This document shows positions 52,884 through 64,000 of a DNA stretch of 64,000 bases, piece by piece. The stretch is from Cichorium intybus. Taxonomy: Eukaryota; Streptophyta; Magnoliopsida; Asterales; Asteraceae. How positions within the stretch are numbered: the stretch's first letter is position 1; each line of letters starts with the position of its first letter. The translations under genes were made by a program, and so were the position numbers. The notes under the pieces were generated by a model that worked only from the letters and a program-made list of their open reading frames with translations, had not been told where the DNA came from and did no database searches. The DNA lies in NCBI GenBank assembly GCA_023525715.1, contig CM042012.1, positions 40,403,689 through 40,467,688 of the forward strand, given 5' to 3'.

Positions 52884-54439
52884 TCCTTTATGACTTGAAT
52901 TCCGTTTCATAGATACAACTACCCAACCAATTATTACAAAAATAGATCACAAATATTCATATTTACCTTTCTCTAAATTTTTTTTATATTCGTTTGAGAA
53001 AAAAACATGTTTCGCGGTCAAAATCCTCGTAAATTGTATCATAATATGCGTGTTTTCGGTCAAAATCCTCGTCAATTGCATCATAATAAGCCAAACACTT
53101 TGTTTTACGCTAATTTCTCCATTATATTTATTTATTTTTGTTGTTTATAAGTGTTTTATTTATATTGCCATCTTTTATTTTCGAGTTATCCTATTGAATT
53201 GAATGATATGATTTTTACAAGATCTAATGTTCAAATTTTCCACAACAGACATAAACACATGAATAGGCCCTAGAACCCTAGGAAATTGTAGCCATCAAAA
53301 GATACCCGTTGGATAGAATTGTGTGTGGAATGTTATCTTCAACACAATTATAATAGTTAAGATTTTAAAGGTAGCAATTTTGAATTCCTTTTTTTATATT
53401 AAATAAAGAACATTGATTTTTGATTTTGTTGGTTGTGTAGAAAACAAAAGTAGAAGTGTCCTTTTGTGATACAAAATATTAAAAATTAAACAGGAAGTGG
53501 GTTCAGAGAAATTCATGTGGCGAGTTTCCTAATGGAATAAAAAAATGGCGCTGATGTTAGAAAGGAAATGTTTCTATTGACAGTGGTGGCAGAATGTTAT
53601 TGGTTAAATGCCACTTCAAGTTCATGTTGGAACAACGTGATATGCAATCACAATTTTGGACATATCTACCCTTAGACACCTATTACAATGACTATGGTAT
53701 TGTAAGATTTTAAACATATGGTTTCAATATTTTTTTACCTTTGTAATATATGGAATCAATGTGAAACGTAGTTTTTCATATGAGCTGAACATATTTTTCG
53801 TTATTTAAAAGACATGCATAACCTATTCACATATATAATTTCAAGCATAAATCAAACATTGAACGGACGTCTATTACTCCATTTCTATTTCTCTATATCC
53901 TATTCCGGCATATTGTGCATGAACAAAAGTTTATGAAGAAAAACATTGTCATATCATATAAGTATCCGAAAATGTTAGATCTAATTTATATATCAAGAAT
54001 TAATTATAAATATATGATTATTATTGGGGTCTCGTCTAGACAGACCCATCAAGATAGCCAGACAGCAAAACCAAACAAGCAATACGAAAGCATGTGTAAT
54101 AATACAGTGCGACGAAACTAGAACTTTCTATGACCCGGATAAAAGGGTCACAGGGGCACCAACACGACCTCCGACAAAATCCACAACCAAATTTGATAGT
54201 AAATATTCGCAAAGTACCAACATCCCGTATAACAAACGTAGAGGGCCATGAGTACCATATATACATGAAGCCATGAAGGTATGAAAGAACATTGTTAACA
54301 AATACACACAATGACCATGTCAAATCTTTGACCCATATCATGGTTGGAATAAATAGCAAAGCAAGCAGAATCTAAAGGCAGGAAAGACTATACACTCAAT
54401 ATTATCACATCTACCCGTTTTACTAACTTAGGCATCAAA
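52884..54439. other. Unassigned AT-rich region
   Basis: No recognised gene or element boundary. A short direct repeat GGTCAAAATCCTCGTAAATT / GGTCAAAATCCTCGTCAATT lies at about 53017 and 53059. Confidence 0.35.
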
Positions 54440-56100
54440 AAGTATTGCCAGAAGCAATCCTGGTAATCCTCCCAATCCCTTTTCTTGTTTCCTCATCTTA
54501 TATGAACCCAGTCTCCTTATGCAGTGTGGCACACATCGGCCACTGTCTCCTTATGCAGTGTGGCACACATCGGCCACTGATAGGACATCCTACTTACATG
54601 AAATGTCATGGCTGCACCCAACCTTCGATACAACAAACACCCTGGCATGGCCTAACCAGGGAAGACAACAGTATATGCGATTTGGATGACCACATAGAAC
54701 ACTATATATGGACAATGGATGCCTATTACTTGAACAAAAATTATTGGTGCATATTTTCCCAGATCACACTGTCCTACCCCGACTTGATTGTGGTACAAAG
54801 GTTCCCTCCCCTTCGGCAATATTGAGGATTTTAGCTAATTAAGGATAGAGTTTGTTAGCCATTTTTTGCAACATAGAAGGTATACGACCGATGCTTAGGC
54901 CATACGAGGGAGTAGATAGAGGGAAAAAGAGTTGTTACAAGCGTTTGTTAGAAGATTCAACAAGGCAACCCTAAATGCCCCAGAAAGGTTCGATAACATG
55001 GTTATTATAGCATTCACTTTCACGTAAAGACCAATCAAGCTTTTCAAGAAACTAATAGGATAGCCCAAAGTAAAGAAAAGACATCATGAAAGGGTAAATC
55101 AATTTATAATGCAAGAGGAAACTACAATGGAATACGTCAAAGGGGAAAGTGAAGACAAGAAAACATATAGGAAAGACAATCGCTCACCATACAACAAAGG
55201 CACACAACCCCAACACTTGTGACACTCAGACAACATTGTTTAGAATACGAATAAACAAATAACACCATAAACGACAGTCGTAACCAAGTGGCAATAGTAC
55301 AATGAAATAAAAGGCAAAATAGTGGTAAGACCCCATAAAGATATCCACCAAGGGACTATATCAAGTATTGTGAATTCTATGGAACAGCAAGTCGGGACAC
55401 AGTGGCATGCAACATGATACATAGAGAAATAGAAGGAAAAAATACAATCAAGGCAGCTAAACAACTTAATACAAGGTGAAGGTCAAAGCAGTTAGAGAAC
55501 CAGACACCAACTGACCAAAAAACCAAGGTGGTTCCCAAAAGAGAATTCTTCATGATGAAACAACAACAAAAAACATGGGACACCTTGAGCATGTAGAATT
55601 TACATTTCATAAAATATACCACCATAAGCTATAACAGACATAGAGATGCCCCGATAACCATCAAAGGGTTTGTAGAAGAAATGTCAATAAAAGACATATA
55701 CTTCGATAGCGGAAGCTCCACAAAGGTCATGTACTCATGTTTTTTCAATCCATTGCCATATTTCATCAAACTAAACATATCCCCCATCGACCTCCTACTT
55801 ACTCAATTTTAGCAAGACACAACATATGGCCGATAGGAACACTCCTGCTGCCGTTGACATTGGTCGACAACAAATGTGGCAGCCATATGACAAAGTTAGT
55901 CAAATTCATAGTAGTGTGAGCTTTATTACCATACGAAAATCATTTTCTCAACATCCATGTACAAGTTCCATATGGTGACATCCACGATACACAGAATGGT
56001 CAAATTTCCTTCCAGGTCAGGAATAGGAACACTGATAAGCAAAACAAAGTGATCTCTACCCGTAAGCAAGTGACGCTCCAACCTTAAAAGTCAACATATA
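54440..56100 (+). pseudogene. Decayed Ty3/gypsy gag-protease (Tat-like)
   Basis: The best part is the protease region: ITIKGFVEEMS, IYFDSGSSTKVMYS (DSGSS active site, 55690-55740), then after shifts ARHNIWPIGTLLLPLTL and VKFIVV (55800-55920). These match the order in Tat/Retand-type gypsy proteases (SSxEVMYEHCF...IWPIGxIxLPLTL...FxVV). Upstream, 55080-55220 reads like the gag end (VNQFIMQEETTMEYVKG). Stops and shifts are numerous; RT is not recognised downstream. Confidence 0.65.
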
Positions 56101-56830
56101 GTGATAGGCGTTAACAAGGTTGGAGGTGACACCAAGCACTAAACAATATCAGCCAGCAAGACGAGTTCTGAGCATAAACAAAGAACCATTATAGGAGGCA
56201 AGGTACATCAAGCACCTGTTGGAAATTGGAAAAACCCTATCATACTAATAAAGCACGAAAAGAAGGAAACACATGGGGAAAGTAACAAAGAGGAAGATGC
56301 AATATCAAATGAAACATTATCAAAACTGGAGCAGATAACCTTAAAAGCATCGTAACGATCCTTATTGTCGTTAAAAGTGCAAAGTGTCTCAATCGAAACT
56401 AGGGGTTTAAAGTGGATATTGAGCAAAAAAATAAAAAAGAACCACACCAAAAGTGTAATATCATAATTCCCAAAAAATGGAAAGGTCGTCTATGAAAAGG
56501 TGATTGCGATAAACAAGAGAAAGAAGAGGAATATACCGAAATAGGGAAATGTAATAGAGCAAATACACAGGTGGGAAGCAAACAACAAGCTAAATCTCGA
56601 CGTTGAAGAGGTCAAACCATGGACACTCTAGGAAAAAGGAGAGACACAGACATAAAAGAATTCAGCCACAAACAAGGATTCGGGAATGGTAGGTACCCAT
56701 AGTCAATATGGTAGGAATAACATGATAGGTAACAGATCTAAATTGAACAAGGGTTATCAAAACCACTTTCCAAAAGCTCCCTGTTATGTATATTCATGTG
56801 CATGGTTCGAATGCTCACATCACGTAATCA
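56101..56830. other. Unassigned, probably continuation of the gypsy remnant
   Basis: Purine-rich plus strand without a clear domain. No genes seen. Confidence 0.3.
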
Positions 56831-57240
56831 ACCCATACAAAGAAATACAATAAAGTAAATTGTATAAGTGGTAAAGTCGAACACCTAATAACCTCATTCT
56901 AAACAAGGAAAATTACTATGCAACATGGTTAACCTGGACATCTGAATACCCATACAAAAAAAATATATCAAAGTAAGTTGCATAAGTGGTAAACTCGAAC
57001 ACCGGATAACCACATCTTGAACAAGGACAATTACAATGAAACATGGTTAACCCAGGCATCCAAATACCCATACAAAGTAATATATCAAAGTAAGTTCTAT
57101 AATTGGTACACCAGTACACCAGATAACCACATCCTGAACAAGAATAGATATGATGCTACATGGTTAACATGGACATCCCAGACGCATACAAAGGAATATA
57201 TCAAAGTAAGTTACATAAGTGGTTTCGGACATCAGATAAC
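56831..57240. repeat. Tandem repeat, about 117-bp unit, 3.5 copies
   Basis: Copies start ACCCATACAA at 56831, 56948, 57066 and (ACGCATACAA) 57182; each contains AAGTAAGTTGCATAAGTGGT and AACATGGTTAAC. Divergence between copies is clear, so it is not recent. Confidence 0.85.
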
Positions 57241-57286
57241 CTGTTGTGTTGAAAAATTTCTGATGTGTCAAAGACCAAGGCAGGAT

Positions 57287-57447
57287 GCGTTTCGAATGAC
57301 GTAGGTCGAAGAACCTTTTGCTACATTTGAAGTCGAAGCATTTCGACTCTCCTTTGAATGTCAATGCGCTTCGAATGACGTATGTCGAAGAAACTTTTGC
57401 TATATTTGAAGTCGAAGCATTTCGAGTTGCTCCTTTGAATGTCCATG
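57287..57447. repeat. Tandem duplication, about 80-bp unit
   Basis: GCGTTTCGAATGACGTAGGT (57287) and GCGCTTCGAATGACGTATGT (57366) start two adjacent copies, each containing GAAGTCGAAGCATTTCGA. Confidence 0.85.
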
Positions 57448-59703
57448 TGATCCAGTAGAGTTGTTGCATCATTGTCGGAGCATGATTGTTGATTCTCTGC
57501 TCAAATTTATAACAAATTATGATTAATTTTATTCTTGGATACACATCAAAGATTATACATTTGTGTATTTTCATTCTTTAATTTTGATTTTCTTCAAATT
57601 TCTTGACTTATTAGATCAATATTTGACCAAAATAAAAAACTTAAAAATATTTTAAAAAATAAAAAATGACCGTCGAGGCCGATTAATCGGCCGCCAAGGA
57701 CCGCTAAGGCGATATTTCACCAAACCGCCAAGCCTGACCGATTAGGCCTAATCGTAATCGATTACAGATCGCCAGACGTTTAATCGCCGAAATCTGTAAC
57801 ATTGGTAAATAGAAAATATGGTTTTCACATTGTTTGTATTATTCTCCGTAATATAAACAATAGATGATGTCAATCATGTTTGTAAATGCGCTTTATTTTG
57901 ATAACGAGGTTAGAATATAGGGTTTTCACATTGTTTGTATTATTCTCCGTAATACTTGAGTTGTAAACCTTCTTCATGAATGAATCATTGAATGTTTAGC
58001 AATCTTATAATTTATACTTTATTCCATATTTTGTTAGACGTATTGATTGAGACTTGATTTGAAAGAATCTATGATTAGCCTTTTGGATCCAGGTTTGTTT
58101 ATATCTTCAAACTGCTCATTTGGTTTTCACAGCCTGTCTTGTTCCTGCTGCAGAAAATCCCAGACTCATTTTGTTTCCAGATTTACCTTGTTTCATAAAT
58201 ATGTTCTTTACGTGAGCTGTCTCATTGTTTTTGTGCCTGTGAGACAATCAAATTCATTTTCTCGATATATCTAATCCAAATCAGAGCGCCTACAGGTCAC
58301 CATGTCACATCAGTTGGCAACCAGGTTAATCGATCAAATGGTTAAAATTACAACAATTTGGAAAACCTAATGACTTAATTGCAAAAAAAAAAAACACAGT
58401 GTCAAAATGTAGATTTTATGTAAACTTAGTGACTTTTTTCTTTTGCAATTTACCCTATCATAAAAGCTTATTTTCATTTCTTCTAAAGATCTTTGACATC
58501 AACATGAAGATGCATTTATTTAATGATAAATATTTTTTTATCTAAAGTTGCTTTTGATTTTCCTTGATTGTTGCAACTTCATTGAGAGGTAATAGCAACC
58601 TATTAAAAATGAGAGAAAATACGTATTTAGATCAAACTTGTTGATTGCTGCTTGGAGGTCTAATTTTGTGTTATATTCTCTAGCATAAATGTAAGAAATA
58701 ACATCACGCTTTTAGTTATTTTTGTATTATAACATCCTATTAACATTATTTTCTGTTACAACTTTGTAATTTCAATTTTTTTCTTGTTAAGGCATTGTAC
58801 TTTGAATAATCTAGCAAATTGCCGCATTTTACTTCCAATATTTTTCTTCTTAGGAGATCATACTTTGAAAAAATATAGGCAATTTAACAGAAATTGTTAT
58901 TTCTAAATGACAATGCTATTAGTGGGTAGATTTTTAAAGCTTGACGTTTTAGTAGGAAGATTTAAAAGGTATGATGATTTGATAAACAAATAAAAGGAAG
59001 AATGTTGGTATTTGTTGCATTTGAATATACTAATGATTGATAGGCTGTACCGGGCTAGAGGAAAGCGTTCTATATGAAGAAATCAGTAGAATATAAATTA
59101 TTTTGTCCCAACTAAGTATCTTGTGCATTTATTTGGATAGTTCATGCTCTTTTAACCATGCTAGACGTCTTGTAAACACCACCAGGCTTGTCAAAGGTAA
59201 ATCTTTGTGTGATTTTGATGTTTTGGTACATTTGCATCTGAAGATCACTCAAATATGGTAAAAATCAAGGATCTAATATCTGAACCTAAACCTTCAGATT
59301 GAGTTAAGGGAAATTTAAGTATTCATCATCATTCTTCATGGAAAGAACCAAGTGTAGGAAGCATCCATTTTCCTCATAGGTATCACACTGTAGTATTTTT
59401 TTCCAATTAATTATCTTTTGTTTTGGTTTTCTTTTTGTAATATTTCATATTAGAATGAGTTTCTTGCTACATGCAGGAGAAGTAATTATAAAGACCCATA
59501 AACCCATTAAAAGGATAGAGAAGGACACACAAACATATGAAGCAGAGAGACATTGAACAATAATAAAAATGGATGATGTCGAGCGGATTTGAGGTATTTA
59601 CTTAAAATGAAAGTATTGTTTGAAGATACGCATAAAATAGTGAAGAGATTATGGAAAAATATGGCATCTGAGTCTTCTTCATTGTTGTTAACGAGGGTTA
59701 AAG
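57448..59703. other. Unassigned region without recognised genes
   Basis: 57668-57790 is locally GC-rich with GGCCGATTAATCGGCC palindromes and looks like a transposon end. A 37-bp text (GGTTTTCACATTGTTTGTAT...) occurs at about 57822 and again at about 57914. Short open frames (for example 58047-58274) match nothing I know. Confidence 0.35.
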
Positions 59704-59821
59704 CAGGGGCAGACGCATGATTCATCAATAACCGTGGTACCAAATTTTTTTTCCTAAGCTAATATAATAAGAAAAAAAAATTCCGACCAAACATAATAAC
59801 ATAAAAACGCTTAAAAGTACG

Positions 59822-60060
59822 TTAATTTTAATTAGCTCAAATGCCCGTTTTTAATTAGCTCAAATGTAATTTTAATTAGCCCAAATGTCCGGCAATTGGA
59901 TTTGTCGTGATCGGCCAGCAAATAACAAATGTCCATTAATTTTAATTAGCTCAAATGCCTATTTTTAATTAGCCCAAATGTAATTTTAATTAACGCAAAT
60001 GTCCGACAATTGGATTTGTCGTGATTGGCCAGCAATTGTCCATTAATTTTAATTAGCCCA
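59822..60060. repeat. Tandem repeat, about 110-bp unit
   Basis: Copies at 59822-59935 and 59936-60042, plus a partial third, each containing TTAATTAGCTCAAATGCC and CAATTGGATTTGTCGTGAT. Confidence 0.85.
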
Positions 60061-60070
60061 ATTAGACTTA

Positions 60071-60660
60071 GACCATCTCCAACACACCTCTATTTTTTAC
60101 TCTATTTTTAAAGTAAAAAATGGTGTAAAAATGGATTATCTCCAACGCATCTCTATTTTTCACACTATTTTTACTTTAAAATATATATTCCTAGCATATT
60201 CTTTTTTCTTCATTTACAAAAATTGTCAAAATCTTCCCTTCTACTTATTAAATATACGTAAATTTTTATATGAATTCGTGCTTTGACTTTTTTTAAATAT
60301 ACGTAAATTTTTAAATATACGTAAATTTTAAAAATACGTAAATTTTTATATGAATTCGATATATAAATATTCAATTTTGATAATTATAATTAATTAATAT
60401 CATTTAATATTTATAATATGATTGTAAATATTTGTTATTATATTTAAATAAACTAGAAATTTATAAAACTAAAAATTGAAGGACTAAAAATGACAAGTGA
60501 AACATTAACTTTATATTTGGTGTAAATGAATAGTATTACTTTATATTTGAAGTAATAGTAATCAAATACCTAAATATAGAGTTGGTTATAGTGTTGGATT
60601 GGAGCAAAATAGAATAGAAAATGTAGTAACTCTATTTATAGAGAGGGGTTGGAGATGCCC
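60071..60660. mobile_element. Tourist-like (PIF/Harbinger) MITE
   Basis: 590 bp, left end GACCATCTCCAAC, right end GTTGGAGATGCCC (inverted repeats with one difference), flanked by TTA on both sides (60068-60070, 60661-60663). The GGGCATCTCCAACC terminus with a TTA duplication is typical of Harbinger-derived MITEs. AT-rich and non-coding. Confidence 0.9.
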
Positions 60661-60831
60661 TTAGTGGGTCGGTGACACTTTATTATTTAAACGGTGACAC
60701 ATTTTTTTTTTCGTACCGTTGCACTCTATTAGAAAATAAAAAATAAAAACTTTTTTTGCCTCTACGTACACGAATTTTAGTAGATGACCGGCCTCCTTGT
60801 GCACTATAATAAAACCGCCACTGGGTTTAAG

Positions 60832-62002
<1,171 letters not shown>

Positions 62003-62096
<94 letters not shown>
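62003..62096. repeat. (TA)n array
   Basis: About 94 bp. Confidence 0.96.

Positions 62097-62734
<638 letters not shown>

Positions 62735-62800
<66 letters not shown>
62735..62800. repeat. (TA)n array
   Basis: About 66 bp. Confidence 0.96.

Positions 62801-64000
<1,200 letters not shown>

Larger units (their letters stand above)
59704..60823. mobile_element. hAT-type element (1.1 kb) with nested MITE
   Basis: Ends CAGGGGCAG and CCGCCACTG are short inverted repeats; flanks GGTTAAAG (59696-59703) and GGTTTAAG (60824-60831) match at 7 of 8 bases, the hAT duplication length. No transposase. It contains tandem repeats (59822-60060) and a complete Tourist-like MITE (60071-60660). Confidence 0.65.

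Noticed and set aside
56831..57240. CRISPR-like array
   Set aside because: Units of about 117 bp follow each other without unique spacers, and the genome is eukaryotic.
58047..58274. Possible host exon (plus-strand frame of 75 codons)
   Set aside because: No recognisable domain, no splice-consistent neighbours, and codon content looks random.

Overview
This is a repeat-dominated stretch of a plant nuclear genome, most likely a eudicot. The evidence is Ty1/copia and Ty3/gypsy polyproteins of plant type, initiator-Met and Asp-type primer-binding sites, hAT, Harbinger-like, CACTA and Helitron-like debris, long (TA)n arrays, and one exon-like piece of a plant AGO4-clade Argonaute. I favour an asterid, perhaps Asteraceae, from the general look of the repeats, but no intact host gene fixes the species. 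I find no intact host gene, no prokaryotic system and no CRISPR array. The window is best read as nested transposons of different ages.

Layout. 1-4315: end of one copia element with its 3' LTR (506-811), then a 1.2-kb block made of several TE pieces (gypsy-LTR-like end, minus-strand copia LTR plus PBS, CACTA-like subterminal repeats) present twice, at 826-1990 and 3123-4315. 4316-6696: unassigned, LTR-like sequence. 6697-14376: copia element CopA (+). 14591-15208: CACTA-like end. 15425-16689: decayed copia pol. 16690-29640: an Athila-like gypsy element (+) with LTR, Asp-type PBS, gag, a protease cut in two, and an env-position ORF, but no reverse transcriptase or integrase. Its protease is split by copia element CopB (-, 20155-27811, 5-bp duplication CATTT). 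29641-29790: Argonaute fragment. 29803-32360: small duplications and a hAT element. 32525-40069: seven (TA)n arrays whose edges coincide with TE ends, including a 2-kb terminal-inverted-repeat element and two Helitron-like segments.

40085-52883: an old minus-strand copia integrase split by copia element CopC (+, 40411-48770, duplication CAAAT). CopC itself carries a younger 715-bp hAT element with a perfect 8-bp duplication. To the right lie a gypsy LTR fragment and a second old minus-strand copia with a 334-bp MITE in it. 54440-57450: decayed Tat-like gypsy gag/protease and tandem repeats. 59704-60823: a hAT element holding a Tourist-like MITE. 61506-63313: a row of (TA)n arrays alternating with copies of one MITE family.

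CopA, CopB and CopC are one family: LTRs of about 765-770 bp, PBS complementary to initiator tRNA-Met, a long leader of about 1.2 kb (about 2.0 kb in CopC because of its hAT insertion), a single gag-protease-integrase-RT-RNase H frame, a 0.8-kb 3' untranslated segment and the same purine tract. By hand comparison the LTR pairs differ least in CopB, more in CopC and most in CopA, so CopB is the youngest. All three polyproteins are broken by stops or frameshifts. The order of events readable from nesting is: Athila-like element, then CopB into it; old copia, then CopC into it, then the hAT element into CopC.
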